Source: Phragmites australis
Lineage: Eukaryota > Streptophyta > Magnoliopsida > Poales > Poaceae
Direction: 5' to 3'
NCBI RefSeq assembly: GCF_958298935.1
Contig: NC_084921.1
Location: 9,248,001-9,312,000, forward strand
DNA length: 64,000 nucleotides
Of this stretch, positions 46,145-59,338 are shown one piece after another. A program made the translations under genes and the position numbers. The notes under the pieces were generated by a model that searched no databases, was not told the DNA's origin, and was given only the letters and a program-made list of their open reading frames with translations. How positions within the stretch are numbered: position 1 is the first letter of the stretch; each line of letters starts with the position of its first letter.

Positions 46145-46509
46145 TATCTCACAAAAGAAAAAAGGGTTTAATTTGCATTGCGAATATATGTAGTGCGTAC
46201 CACCAGGTGTATCCTCTCTGAAGATGTTCCTTCTTCCCACATTGAGATCAAGGCTATTAGTATTGTTGGTTAACCTAGGAGTTGGTGCGTATGCAAAGCA
46301 GGCTACCCTTTGGAGCACCAGGGCCACGCGTGCAAAAGGCATCATTCCGGGACCCATGAGCACGGTGTGTGTGTGTGTGTTTTTTTTGTTTTTTGTTTTG
46401 CTTTCCTTGCCATGAAGCCTAGAGAACCTAAGGCAGGTCCAAAGGAACGAACGAGGGAGAGAGGGAGGGAGAACCTAGCTAGGGCATAGATGGAAACTTG
46501 CAAAATGCA

Positions 46510-46608
46510 TTTGGTTTGGCAGCCTCGATGGATGGATGACCTTCATGCATGGAAATGAAGGCTGCCTTTGGTTTGGCAGCCTCGATGGATGGATGACCTT
46601 CATGCATG
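46510..46608. repeat. 42-bp direct duplication with 15-bp spacer
   Basis: The segment beginning TTTGGTTTGGCAGCCTCGAT occurs at 46510-46551 and identically at 46567-46608. The identity suggests a recent duplication. Confidence 0.85.
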
Positions 46609-47825
46609 TTCTGTCTCGTAGTATCACGTCGTTGCCTTTCCTTGGGTCGCGGGCCCACCTGCAGGTCGTCTAATCTTTGAGAGATTGAGGTGACGCTCGT
46701 GGACATGAACGGGGCCGGCCGGCTGAGAAGGTACGTGTGCTTGCATGGTTCCGGTGGCAGGGGCCATGAATGGCCGGGCTGGTGCGTGCACGGTTCTGAT
46801 GGCAGGGAACTGTTGGATCGGTTGGTAGAAGAAGGTGCATGCCGTCGTGCACCCCGTTTGTCGTGCTCGAATCCGGACGCCCACCTTCTTTTTAAGTATA
46901 AAAAAAATCAGAGCTCATTGTATATTTTTCAAAATAAGAGAGAGTATAGCTCTCAGCTGGATACATCTCATGCATGGATGCAAAGTAGTGTCCGATCGCG
47001 ATGCATTTTATTTATGCATTATATTGTATGTATATACTTCGGTACTTGTGTGTGCAAGTTTAGATCTATTACTCGTATATAAGGATGCAGGCAGGACAGG
47101 TTGCGGCTGGCCGCCCCAGGTCCGCATTGCCTGCCAGGATTTAGCGGGCTGGCCGCAGCCTGCTTATGTGGTCACTGGTGGTGTGTGTATTGGCAAGGCC
47201 GTAAAATAGCCCGCCAACTAACCACTACTTCTGTCCGCTGTATGCTGCTGCTGCATACGTGCTGGTAGCCATATGTGTATTTATACATTCATTCTCAACT
47301 GAGTACCAGGATTGTAAATACACATATTCATATCCATACAATATTGCAAAGAATTAGAATACAAATAACCATAATAACAGTTGATTTACGCAACAGAGCA
47401 GAAAGGAAGAAAGGTCGGCATGAAATGGCCTATGATCTATGGAATACAAATGACTATTTATATTCCTGTTCTTTGCTCCCCAAGTGCTCTCAATATTTAT
47501 ATATATAGATAATATTTTTTGTATGGCCAGTGGCCAAATTCAATAATTCAAGTCATCCTTACAAAATATCACTTTCAATACTTGTTTCTAATCAATATTC
47601 AAGGCTCTAAAAGTATAGCATTGCAGCCTGCAAGCAATGTGTCAACGATTGATGAACTGTTGATCTTACGAATTTATAGAATAAATAGGGATACCTCGAG
47701 TAGACAAATCGAAGAAACACATAGAGGGTTTTTTTTATACAGGTTCGGATCTCCCTTGGGATAACAGTCCTACATCATGTTTACCTTGTATTGATCTCTG
47801 AGACTGTTACAAGGGGTGCGTGTGA
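46609..47825. other. Intergenic, no gene supported
   Basis: Short ORFs at 46624-47209 are open in several frames without domains. A fragment with TATACAGGTTCGGATCTCCC near 47735 resembles the U3 block of the LTR at 44020-45205 and is probably an old LTR piece. Confidence 0.4.
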
Positions 47826-48640
47826 AGCATCTAGGCCTCTAATTCGTATTTTGGTAATCAACGACAATATATAATTTGTGGACTAACATGCTTAGGTTAA
47901 GTTATGAAAAGATTAGTTATAAAGGTATCACAAAGCTAGAAGAAGCATGCATGAAAGATATACAAATAGCTAGCTCAAGGCAAATGTATAATGTAGGATA
48001 TTTTTCTTTTACGGATCAAAGATGTTTAGAGAAAAAAATTGATCAGATTAATAGAATAAGTGTCGTACTATAAAGAGGGGTTGACGTGTATCTACTTCAG
48101 TTATCAAAAGTGCCTAAATTGCTTACACTTGCATTTCATATAGGATGAGAACATTTGGTTTGAGAAGAGCCAAAGAAAATAATGTCTTTCGAAGTTCTGA
48201 GTTGTGGCAGTTAGACCGCCGGGCATGGACAGCTGATCTGGCCGCGGTATAAACCTGGTCGATGTTGAGTTATTTTCTAGCTCCGGTCTGACCGTGTGTA
48301 TGGCCCGGTCTGATCGCCCAGGAACAAAGGGATTTGAACCCTCTGCTCGGGTGGTGGTCTGACCACTGTGGCCAGCCGGACTGACCACCCGGGAAAAGAG
48401 AGGTTTGATACTCTGTTCCTGGCTCACAGTCTGATTGGGACACTAGGCGATCTAACCGCCACACACATGCCAGAGCAATCATCACGCCTTTTGTAGCCAT
48501 TGTACGACTGGCGGTCTGACCACCATATGATCTACAGTCTGACCGCTAGAGTTGCAGAGCTGTCAAATCAATAGCAACAACCATATTTCCAATGGTGGAC
48601 TATATATAGAAGCTTGGCTGGTTCAAGGGGGTCTCTAGCA
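47826..48640 (+). repeat. Probable Copia LTR fragment
   Basis: Starts with GCATCTAGGCCTCTAATTCG followed by TTTTGGTAATCAACGAC, an opening typical of grass Copia LTRs. It continues with repeated GGTCTGACC words (48270-48545) and a TATATATAGAAGC TATA-like stretch near 48602. Ends are not defined and no duplication was found. Confidence 0.4.
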
Positions 48641-49500
48641 CTTCAACTCAATACATTTGAGCTCTCGCGCTCCGCATCGCTCCCGCCACCACCCGCCATT
48701 TGCGTCGCTCCTGTTGTTGCCCATCACGCCTGCTGTCCGTGCCACTCTCGTCATCCGCGTCGCTCCAGCCACCGCCCGCCGTTTGTGCCATTCTCGCTAC
48801 TGCCCGTCGTGCCTGTCGTCCATGCCACTCCCACCGTCCACATCACTCCTGCCGCCACCCACCGCCCTTGTCGCCCGAGCTGCTCTTATTGCCGTCTCGT
48901 AGCGCCCGTCGCTCGTGATGCTCTCACCGCCACGTTTGCCTATCGTCCACTCGCACTACTCCCATCACTGTCGTGTTGATCCTGCCATTGTCCCACTGCT
49001 CCCGCCATTCGCCCACGCCCGAGGTCTCCGCTCTGACCCACGGGGTCCGCATCGGGTTTCGGGTCCCCACCAGGTTCAGGGCTAGGGTGAGTTTTCACCC
49101 ATTAAGGATTTCGGAGGCGTATCACGTTTTTTGGTTTGGGTTTCAGGTCGGATGCATTCTTGCTGCACCCGGCCCCGACCCACCCCGTTGCCAGGCCTAC
49201 CCCAGCTGTTGTAGTGCCGTCGCCCCTCCTAGCCACCGCTGCCGTCGTTGTGCCGCCGCCTTCTTCTCTGTCGCCCCTCCCAGCCACCACCGCCACCGCC
49301 GCCTTGTGTTTCATGGCTCCTGCATGACACCGCCACTGCCGCCTTGTCGTTCGTGGCTCCTCCTGACTACCGCCGCCACCACCCTTCTCGCTTGTCGCAT
49401 CCTCCGTCGACCTTCTTGGCCGTCGTCGCCGCCTTCTCCTTCATCACCCCTCCCGACCGCCACTGCCATAACCCCTCTCAACCACCACCTCCTCCATCGC
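48641..49500. other. GC-rich, Cys/Pro/Ser-codon-biased stretch
   Basis: Repeats of CCGCC, CGTCG and CACC words keep several frames open on both strands (up to 211 codons at 48973-49608), but the peptides are low-complexity with no domain. Probably LTR or transposon leader sequence, not a gene. A hAT element is inserted at its right edge. Confidence 0.45.
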
Positions 49501-49508
49501 CCCTCACA

Positions 49509-50681
49509 CAGGTCCGGCCCTGAGATCTCAGTGATATGGGGCAAAACTAAAAGTAGGAACCTATTAAATATAAATATTAAAATATTTATATATCAATTGC
49601 AAAGATAATATTTTGACTAGAGTCTGCGAGTATTTACGATGAGCTGGAACAACTTACAGTGTTCCCTTTACGATAAGCTCGAACAACTTGAAATGTGTCT
49701 GATGGAACGTATTCCAGGTTGTTCCAGCTGACAAATAGATGTATTCCAGTTTATTCAACCTTATCGTAAATGCTTGCAAAACAAAATTATCATAAATGCT
49801 CGCGAGAACAAAATTGTGAAAGATCGGAGTAACGTACGTATGCTTGCGTTAATACATGCTAGCTAGGTAGAGATACTTACTCGATTAGCTGTATCTACAT
49901 GCCTATATACAACTTGCTACGTGCAACACTAGCTACTCACCAGTGCATGCAGCAAGTAGCTTGCAGCCATAGTATGGCTTTGGAGCTATCTGCTCATAGG
50001 TGCTAGCACCACAGCACAAACGCTGCACTGATAGGCAGCTGCTTACTGCTAAATGGCTAGGTTCAACTGCGGGTGGTCGATTGGCTACGTGCTTTTATGA
50101 TTGGTAGCGTGAACAATTGGGTTTTGTGACGGTGATGATTGAGTGCACGCGGGAGCCACCCCCGTACCGCGCAACGGAGCCGAACCCATCAATCGCCAGA
50201 TCGAGCGGAGACCTTTTTATATTTCAAACGTGGAATCTCAGCAAGTCAGCAAGGGTCGGATACATTTGAGGTGGAGTAGAAACTATAAAGGAGAAAAACA
50301 GGGGACGAAAACTCATATGGCAATGGCTGATGCCTATCCTCGATCAAAGTTGCGGGCATATGGAACGCCTTAGGGTCGTGGTTCCACGGAACGCAGAAAC
50401 CTAGACTGACTAGACAGAAGAAAATACGAAATAGGCAAACCGTTAAATAGGCTAGGCATGCAGGCAGGTCACTTAATTTTTTTATGGATCGAAGGAACCA
50501 AGCCACATACGTCCTACTATACGGACTATTAGACATACCTTCTATTTTAGACCTAGCTCAATTTATTATCGTGCGGATTGTTATATATATATATATTATA
50601 CATATGTACGTGAAAAGTGGCCTCTCGGTTTTGAGGGCCTGGGGCGGCCGCCTCGCTCGATCCCCCTCAGGACCAGCCCTG
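49509..50681. mobile_element. hAT-type non-autonomous element with perfect 8-bp target duplication
   Basis: The left end CAGGTCCGGCCCTGAG and the right end, on the other strand CAGGGCTGGTCCTGAG, are inverted copies (13 of 16). CCCTCACA flanks both sides exactly (49501-49508 and 50682-50689), the 8-bp size expected of hAT. The 1.17-kb interior shows no transposase motif; short ORFs are without domains. Confidence 0.85.
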
Positions 50682-50689
50682 CCCTCACA

Positions 50690-52651
50690 GCGGTTGAGGT
50701 CGAGTTACCGGGCATGGGTAACCTGTCGGTAAATATTGCACCCGTGTGCGGGTCTAGGTATGGGGAGGTGCAACCTGGTAGGTCTATACCTGTTGCCATC
50801 CCTTAATGGGGGTAGGGGCAGACGCGTTAGTGACAAGAGGAGCCGGTGTTGCAGCCATGAGACCCCAACGGCTAGGGTTTGCCATCGCCATTCTCCCCAC
50901 CCGTAGCTCCGCCATTGAGTCGAGTCGTTCGCATGATGTGGGCCTGCGGCGCCACTAGGACCTACGGGTAGAAACATAGTGTTTTGTGGGCTCGTGGTGC
51001 GGTCCAACCTAATGGGTTGGCGGTTCGGTCCGCCCTACTTGCAAGCCAACTCGTAAGAGTATTATATGCGTGTCGCATGCATGCCGGCCGGCCGGCCGAT
51101 TATCAATCGAGAAAAATATAACTGAAGGAAAATCAAAGTCAAAACCAAAATCAAGATGGACGGTCAAAATTATGATGGGTGGATTAGTGGATATACGATC
51201 CTGATCAGCTGGATGGCTGGCGACGGGGTCCCAAACGCGCCGACCAACGCCCTGGGTTTCCGGGCTCAATTATACGTGCTCTCGGCCGGCAGGGTCACAC
51301 ATACATGTAGCACGGCACGGCACTGCACTGCACTGCACTGCACGGCACTAAAGCTTGGTGCCTGTCACAGTGCGTGCCTGCGTGGGAGGGTGACCACTAG
51401 CTGCAACAGCTAGCACGCGCGCCCGGAACTAACAAGTAACAACCCGACCTGAAGCAAGTTTTTTCTTTTTTGAATCCCCGACCAGAAGCGTGTGCTTGCT
51501 TACATACTTCCGTAAAAGCCACGCATCCAATATCAATTCTGCTATTTCTCAGGTGGTTCAAACCAACGTATTTCTCAATCATCATCATAGACCCTCACAT
51601 AACATTTTTCGAATGCACTGACGTATCATTTAATATGATGTTTATTTTATAGTAATTAAAATATATTATAAAAAATTAATAATCAAAGTTTACTTTTAAT
51701 ATCTTTCTTTAAAATAAAATACGGTTTATATTCTTGAACGGAGGGAGTAAATAAATAAGTATATATATATCCGTCTATTTTGCTCCAGTGTTGGCTTGAA
51801 CACGCTCGGGTAGGTCCAGCGTGTTTGGTTTCCTGTGCACTGGAGCAGGCCTGACCCTATGTGTGCAAAATCAACGAGCGAGCTTGGCCCGATGGAAACG
51901 GATTTTGCTTCTGTTTCTACCGGGCCAGGCCAGTGGGAGATCAGCTAATGAAGTGATTAGCATATAATTAATGAATATTAACTTATATTAGTATATTTTA
52001 AATTAGATTAAAACTTAATATGATAAATTAAGTATTATAGAGTGTATTTATACAAAATAAACATCATGTTAGCTCTTATTTTTTATTTTAATCTCATATA
52101 ACATATATTGATATAAGCAACCAAATACAATATTTTCTCAATCAAACTAAACACACACAGTCAATCAAACAGTACTATGTCCACCCATTTAAACTGCTAT
52201 ATCCACCCATTTAAACTAGGGTCACTATAGACGAGCCAGTCTAGCCACAACCAAACCGGTCCTTATCTAACTTTGGGCGACTGCGGTGCAGCGCATTGCT
52301 TTGTCGTGTAGCTGTTGTTGCCAAGCTGCGTGCGTACGTGCTTGCTTTTGCATTTTTTCGCTGTCTCATGTATACATATATACTGTTGCGAGCTAGCTAG
52401 GCTGCTGAAGCCCGCATGCACGCTAGCTAGTTGAATCAATGATTGATTCGTTCACTAGGAAACCTGCACCACTGCTAGCGCTACTGCAACTACACATGCG
52501 CAGCAGCGCCAGCGCAGTAGGGTGGCTACAGGAATCAAACCATATATATATAAAAGATCACCAGCTTGTTAATTAGGTTCAACTGTGTCCATGTATAGGC
52601 ATATATATGTGAAAACTAATTTATGCTCCTAAGATGTATATATTTTAGATA
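50690..52651. other. Intergenic with small repeats
   Basis: Positions 50690-51010 continue the sequence left of the hAT insertion. 51310-51345 is a run of CACTG/CACGG units. 51640-51750 ends in CGGAGGGAGTA and looks like the right part of a Stowaway MITE. The rest is AT-rich without recognised features. No gene is seen. Confidence 0.45.
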
Positions 52652-52815
52652 GGGTAAAAATCCAAAAGTAGATAATATAGCTGACCGTATTTATCGAAAT
52701 AGGCAACATATCACCGTATTTACAATTTTAGTATGCATATTCAGCACATCATTTACCAAAAATTGATTTTTAGCACACCGTACCCCGAAAAAAAAGTCGG
52801 CTCCACCATTTTCGG
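52652..52815. repeat. Left terminal inverted repeat of the MuDR/PMD element
   Basis: Inverted match to about 58790-58957. Shared words include CCAAAAGTAGA, AATTTTAG-ATG and CGTACCCCGAAAA. Confidence 0.7.
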
Positions 52816-53359
52816 CACACGGGATGCCAAATACGATACTATGGACCGTATTCGGCACATGAGGTGCTAATTATGGCATGTGTGCCGAAAACGACCGGGA
52901 TTGCTTTGCGCCACATCGCGTCGACTCATTGTCGTCTCTACTATCTCGTGTCTAAAGATGTGTGAGAGAGAAATTGTCATTTCATGTTTAAAGCTCTGTC
53001 ATGTAGTCACTTCGTGTCTAAACATAGAGTAAGGATAGAGGTGTTATCACATTATGCTTAAAGCTCTGTCGTGTGGTCACTTCGTGTCAAAAGATTGAGT
53101 TAAAACATAAGTATGAACGTATCTTGTGGTTTGAGCCTAAGCACATTAATATTATCAATTTTTAACTTTCGACAAAATTAAAAATTATTTGCTAATTTAA
53201 ATGTATTTCAAAAAATACTAATTCACCATATAGTCTTAAAGGCTGTGGGTAGCCTTAACACTTAGCCATGTTTGAACATGCACAATTTAAAATATAGTAG
53301 TGGCAATAGTCCCCCTTGTATCATTGATCTCAGGATGCATAGTGCATAATTATTGAATA

Positions 53360-54900
53360 CCTAGATCATCTCAAGATGGCGGTGGAAAGTGACGACGTAA
53401 AATAGCGGAAGAATGCCAGTTGTGCCAGTCAATGCTATCAGGGTAAAATGGTTGTCGTCTCCGAGGTGGTGATTGGAAGTTGTGAGGATGGGTAGAAGGA
53501 AATCCACCATCATCTTCAGGGTCATTAGTGTCCTTCGGAGATGGAGGCATCGAAGGGAGGGGTCATTATGGCATGAAATCATCATCCTCGTTGTCATCTT
53601 GAACTATCAAGGTAGGAGCACGCCCTATTTCCTTGTTGGTTGTGTGCTATATCGATGTGGTGCGTGAACGTTCTCTTGTAGTGTTTCTTGAACCTTCTCC
53701 TGTATGGCTGCTGGAATGTCAAGGCATTGGTGGTATGAAATCATCATCCTCATCATCCTCGCCATTTTCTAGTTGAATAGTAGAGAGCGTCCTTGTACCC
53801 CTTAGTTTGGCTGATCTTCGACGTCTTCTACACGAACCAGGCATCACCCCCGCCAAAGAGCATATACATCACCAAGAAGTTCGGGATTTCTTTATTGATC
53901 AACTCTGCATCTTATGGGAACGCCTAATGGAGAAGAGGAGCATTCGAATCAATGAAAAAGAGATAAGCAGGGTGACCAAATAGAAAATAATGAATATGGA
54001 TGTGGCATGCATACTGGTAGGGTAATATCGTCATCCTTCTTTACCTCATAGAGAAACATAGCACAGAATGCAAGAGGGCCCTAAGATCGTCGGTGGTTAC
54101 ATGTAGGAGAGGAGCGGTCAACACAGAACAGTAGGGTCTTGCATGCAATTTAAACACGGCTTGGATTAGGTTGTTCTGCTTGAAGGGATCATTCTTTCAT
54201 TCACGCACAACTTGCAAGGAGGCATTTAGTGCTATATCGATCATTGTAGATGTCCATAGAAAGCCATATATGTATTGATCTTTGACTGTAACGTTCTGGC
54301 TCTGCACCAAAGCTCGAATCCATGATTCTTTAATAAACATTAAACAAGTATTAAATATCATAATTAATATGTAATACTGCTTAATAAATAACTAATAAAT
54401 AAACGTATGTGTCATAATTATTTCACAAATATTAAATAAATTAAAAGTAATTACATTAACAATACAGTGAATAAGACATAATAGAGATGACTACGACAAT
54501 AAAGTGAATAATATATGTGTCATGAACAAGTACAAGTGCTTTGAAAAACTGCACTCGCTACTCAACGACGACGACGTCGCACGCAATCCCTAAGAGTGTA
54601 AGCGTCTGACTGGTGTGTGACCCTTATCCTAGTGGCCTACGCTGGCCCCTGCCACATGTGTCTTTGCTCATCATCATCGTCATCCTACCCTGTAGGACCC
54701 CCATCGAACATGTATCCAGACCCGCTAACTTAGCCCTGCATGTACCATGATGAATGATCCTCATGCGAAAGTGTGAATGCATGTAGTACGTGCTCCAATG
54801 GAGTCTGGTGTGCCGAAGGCTCACCATACTGGTACCACTATAAACCCCCAGGTGCATCGGGATATTGGGGGGTATTGTCCGCTTAGGAGCTCGGTGAAGT
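53360..54900 (-). pseudogene. Decayed C-terminal part of the MuDR/PMD protein gene
   Basis: Minus-strand frames here (for example 53361-53597 and 54624-54857) are short and interrupted. They are rich in Met, His and Asp and follow the PMD relic in the same orientation, so they are probably what is left of its C-terminal tail. No domain is recognised, and the assignment rests on position. Confidence 0.3.
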
Positions 54901-55929
54901 TGCCGGCCTGCATTGCAGTAGCATAATTGGAATGGTGTGTCGCTCCAGTTAGACGTTTGTTGTGTGCAGTCAATGACATCCTCATGATGAGTCGATACTA
55001 CATGTGCATGTGTCAGCGTAGTCTGAGGAGGCTGTATCCGCTACGAGGGCTGTGAACCCAGTGTAAACTGCTCGGGCTCTGGAGCCTCCGTGCACTCCTC
55101 AGCAACACCATCATAACGTGACACATGATGCTCTGCAGCCGAAGATACCTCTCGCGACTATGCCCGAACAGGTTCCTCACAGGCACTAGATGAGCACCTG
55201 CTGTGGGAGGCACGAGACGGGTCCATGGCTTGTAGGTCATACCCCCTCAAATGAGGGGCACAACAACATATACCACGTAATGCGGACAACAAGCGAGACC
55301 CTCTCATTCTCATGTAGTCCCGGGGAGGGTTCCGATCCCTTCGCGTTGATGACCCGCTTGCTTCTCCACAAGCTTGCTCTGCTTGCGTATGTATTTCATA
55401 CGCATCTTTGGTCTGTATAAGATGGGGGTCATGTCAGTTATACAGAAGTTTAACTAATGAAAATCGTTATAAGTACCGCATTACTTACCATAATATGAAG
55501 AAGGCGGACATGATCGTCGGGGAAGGGTTTGGGGTCTGTCTCTACAAGTCCGCTGAGTAAGGTGGCACGTGTGCATGAACGGTACCACGAAAAGCACTCC
55601 CAATACCTACTGTCATCGTATTGTCCAGCAGGAACGATGACATCTACCGCAGCTGACCCCGTCCACCTATTTTTGTGCTCGGCATTCATGGATGACTAGT
55701 CCTACATGCCTCTGCTCTCCTATGCGCTCCTCCTGTACGTGACATAAACAGTTATCATTTCTTAATATGTATCACCTAAGGTAATAATGCTACATACAAT
55801 AACACACTTACTCGTTTGCCCATCCAACATCTCATGAGCGAGGTACAAGTACCAACTGTTGATGCTCGAACAGCCTCTGTACACGCTCAGGTAATAATGC
55901 TACATACAATAACACACTTACTCAATGAA

Positions 55930-57600
55930 TCATCTAGTCATAATTTCGGCCATTAGTGACATACGCCATGGATCCCACTCCACGATATCAGCGTTGAGGA
56001 CGTCCAGATCACTGATCACCTGGGAGTAGTTAACATGGTCTTGTTACTGACTCCATCTCAGCCTGACATGAATCCATCGATACCCCTTCGTAGGCCTCAT
56101 GCAATCTGCAACACCATCGGATATGGGGACTGGATAGTAGTTCTTGCTCACCCAAGTTTGACAAACCGGGAGGTACTCCTAGCTCCATAGCTATAAGAGG
56201 TGTAGGCAGCCTGTAATAGATCCCTTCTTCTTTGACCGCTAGTTGTAGCACACAATCGTCTGTACATAGCAGCCAGCACAATAGATCCCCAACTGTAAGA
56301 TGTCAGCTTATAAGGATGTAACACAAGCTGACTCACTAACTATACAATATGAGGGAGGATATAATCATCTGTTGTGTTGTAGAACATGATGCCTTCTAGC
56401 AGGATGTGCAAGTACACCTCATAATGCTCCATAACTATAGCCTTGTCCGCATCCAGTAGGTATGGACTGAACTATAGCAACCTATGAATCCATGATATGG
56501 AGAGGCCAACATCCTTCATGCCATATTGCACACCAAACCTATAAGATGCAGATGGTCAATGAAGCATGAATAGCACTAGAACATATGAAGTGCATTATAA
56601 AGCAAATATTTACCTACCTTGAACGTAACTCTTGCATTGCTCCTTTGATGGTCGCAAAACTACTAATATGGCGCCCCTGATTAGCAGCCCGGTCAGCATG
56701 GTCACGTCCCTCAATGTTACAGCCATCTCGCCAAAAGGAAAGTGGAACGTGTGCGTCTCAGGACGTCACCGGTCGACAAGACCTGTGAGCAGTGACGCCT
56801 CAATTGACGGGGATGTGTCTTGCGACACGGTGTGCTAATTGATCAGCATACCCATCATAGTCTTCACCTCCTCCATAATGGATTTTGGCGACAAACATAT
56901 TTCCGTGCCAACAAGGGTGATGAGGAGTTGGGCTATGAATCTCGCATCAACGGTCTGACTCACATTCCTAACAGCCTCGTTGCTACATGTTTATGGGGTG
57001 TGTCTGCTGAGCAAAAAATAGTTCTTATATTTTGGCTTATGTGATCGTACAAAGTAAGGACAATTCAGGTGCTTGATACACCTGACCTCATACTCCGTAA
57101 GGTTAGATCGGGCGCACTTGTGGTTCTTTCTAGTGATTATAGCATAGTTGCTAATAAAGTGGATATCCTCCTCCCTGTTATGAAATCGTTGTTCAAGCTG
57201 GATGTTGCTATTCTGGTATTCTAGTTAGATAAGGTATTATACTCAACGACGACACAATTCAGTAGCACCATGAAAGTACTGGATCGTCGACACCGAGTTA
57301 TCGTTGTCAGCAGTTTCTTCATCCCCACTACCACTGACTTCATCATCCGTGCATCCTGCATCTACCTCAGAAGGGTCCACTCCAGCTCCCTCTTCATTAG
57401 AAGTGCCCTCCCCGACATGCCCTCTCTCCTCTTCATGCATCACATGCTGGCCCGAATTTTCCATGCTAATCACTGCATCACCTTGCACCTCCCTGACATG
57501 CCCTCCCTCCTTTTCATGCACCAATCGTGATACTATGTTTATGTACACCCCCATTTCAAAGTTCTCCTCCAATGTCTTACGCAAGTACAAAACTCATGCG
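55930..57600 (-). pseudogene. MuDR DNA-binding domain joined to a plant mobile domain (PMD)
   Basis: On the minus strand an acidic N-terminal part (57600-57243; DDEVSGSGDEE) leads into a MuDR-type domain: HFISNYAIITRKNHKC, VRCIKHLNCPYFVR, then TCSNEAVRNVSQTVDARF and CLSPKSIMEEVKTMMGM. In the same frame at about 56838-56830 the sequence turns into a plant mobile domain: ASLLTGLVDR, RPETHTFHFPFGEMAVTLRD. After an intron (56618 to about 56545) follow ISWIHRLLQFSPYLLDADKA, EGIMFYNTTDDYIL and LTSYSWGSIVLAAMYRRLC. The MULE catalytic (DDE) and SWIM regions that should follow the MuDR domain are absent. Stops at several codons show decay. Related Arabidopsis PMD proteins (MAIN, MAIL) act in genome stability and silencing. 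Confidence 0.7.
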
Positions 57601-58789
57601 TTGTTTTTTCTCATCTCGAACAACGTATAGACAACGACTGAGCTGTTTGGAACAAGCCATAGCCGCACACCCTCCAGGACAACATTATAGTACTATTGGT
57701 TCACACGTAAAAAGCTTATAACATGTGATTTCAGACTATCTAGATCAATAGGTAACTCAACCGTACTCTCTATATGTTGGCAATTCTGAATCGATACAAG
57801 CCTCCCGTGCAAAATAGCGAGATATTCTCCATAACAAATATGGATAGTTAGAAAAATATTTGCTAAACAAATGTAAATGTAATAAAATAACTACTTAGAT
57901 ACATGTATGATACACAACTAATTACGCTCATTGATAAATAATAAGTACATTAACCTAAGTGATTAAGCTAATTAATCAAATTAGTTATGTTAAACTAATT
58001 ACTCTGATAAAATATATAACTCTAATAACTCTGATTAATTTACGTAAATACTCTAATTATACTGGTTGATGACATGTATACAATTATACTAACAGAATAA
58101 TCTAATTACAACGATAAATGAAATTCAAGTTATTAAACTAAGTCAATAGTATAATTACACTAACTATAATCAAATTAATATAATCAAACTATTCATATAA
58201 TCTAAGTACTCTGATTTATCAACTTAATATAATTTAACAAATGTAATTGAATAGATTAAATAATCTAATTACTATTACTAATTTAAGTATTAATTACATA
58301 CATAATCTAAGTACTCTAATTTATCGACTTAATATAATTTATTAAATGTAATTAAACGGATTAAACAATCTACTTCCTCTAATTACTATTACTAATCTAA
58401 GTATTAATTACCAATATAATCTAAGTACTTACTATAATTGACCTCGCGCTGCTCCTCCTCCTCTCCTTGCGCTGCTGCACCTCACCTCGCGCTGCTGCTT
58501 CTCCTCTCCTTGCGCTGCTGCACCTCGCCTCTGCTGCTGCTCCTCCTTCCTCGCTCCTCATTTTATAGCAGGCAGCACAAGACGCACCGAACACGGCCAG
58601 CAAAAAATGACATTGATGCGATGTGGCACGACAATGAGGCGATGCGACATGACGCAAAGGAATCCTGATCCACCATTTTCGGCGCATGAGATGCCAAATA
58701 AGGCATTGTGGACCGTATTTGACACCTCAATACTATGGGTTTTTGACACATGAGGTACCAAATACGGTTCATAGTGCTGTATTCGGTAC

Positions 58790-58957
58790 CTCATGTGTCA
58801 AAAACGGTGGGGCCAGCTTGTTTTCGGGGTACGATGTACCGAAAATCCATTTTCGGTAATGAGATGCCGAATACACATGCTAAAATTATAAATACTTTGA
58901 TATATTGTCTATTTTGGTAAATACGATCAGGATATTGTCTACTTTTGGTTTTTTGCC
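58790..58957. repeat. Right terminal inverted repeat of the MuDR/PMD element
   Basis: Inverted match to 52652-52815. A similar but separate piece occurs in bHLH intron 3 at 24781-24966. Confidence 0.7.
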
Positions 58958-59252
58958 GTTCAGTTATAACATGATCAATTATGGATCAAACCGGAAGTAT
59001 GCACTCCGAAAGTATATATTAGTTTTCCTACTCCTAGGTTTACATACTCATCTCTAATAACTGTTAAAAATAATATTACATCTAAAAAATATATATTTCA
59101 CTTATAGAGAAATATATATGTCTAGAAATAGTATATAGATATAAAAAGTAGTATATATATACATACAGACATCAGCATAAATGCTACACATGAGCTCTAA
59201 TGGGTGTTCAGAAAAAAAAAAGATGGACACTAACTATAACGAAATTAGCGGA

Positions 59253-59338
59253 ATGAATAGAACTTACATGCTCCTGTGTCTATGTATAGGCCTCCATGAA
59301 TAGAACTTACATGCTCCTGTGTCTATGTATAGGCCTCC
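59253..59338. repeat. 43-bp tandem duplication
   Basis: The unit beginning ATGAATAGAACTTACATGCT occurs twice, back to back and identical (59253-59295, 59296-59338), so it is recent. Confidence 0.9.

Larger units (their letters stand above)
52652..58957 (-). mobile_element. 6.3-kb TIR element (MULE-type) carrying a MuDR domain fused to a plant mobile domain
   Basis: The left end starts GGGTAAAAATCCAAAAGTAG; the right end on the other strand reads GGCAAAAAACCAAAAGTAG. The inverted match extends about 150 bp, including CGTACCCCGAAAA, and subterminal words such as CGTATTCGGCAC recur in both ends. Flanking 9-mers TTTTAGATA and GTTCAGTTA match at 6 of 9 positions, so the duplication is old or misplaced. 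Decayed coding relics all lie on the minus strand. AT-rich filler occupies 57780-58430. Confidence 0.65.

Noticed and set aside
48614..49608. ORFs of up to 211 codons
   Set aside because: Low-complexity Cys/Pro/Ser/His peptides from CCGCC/CGTCG repeats, open in all plus-strand frames and partly on the minus strand.
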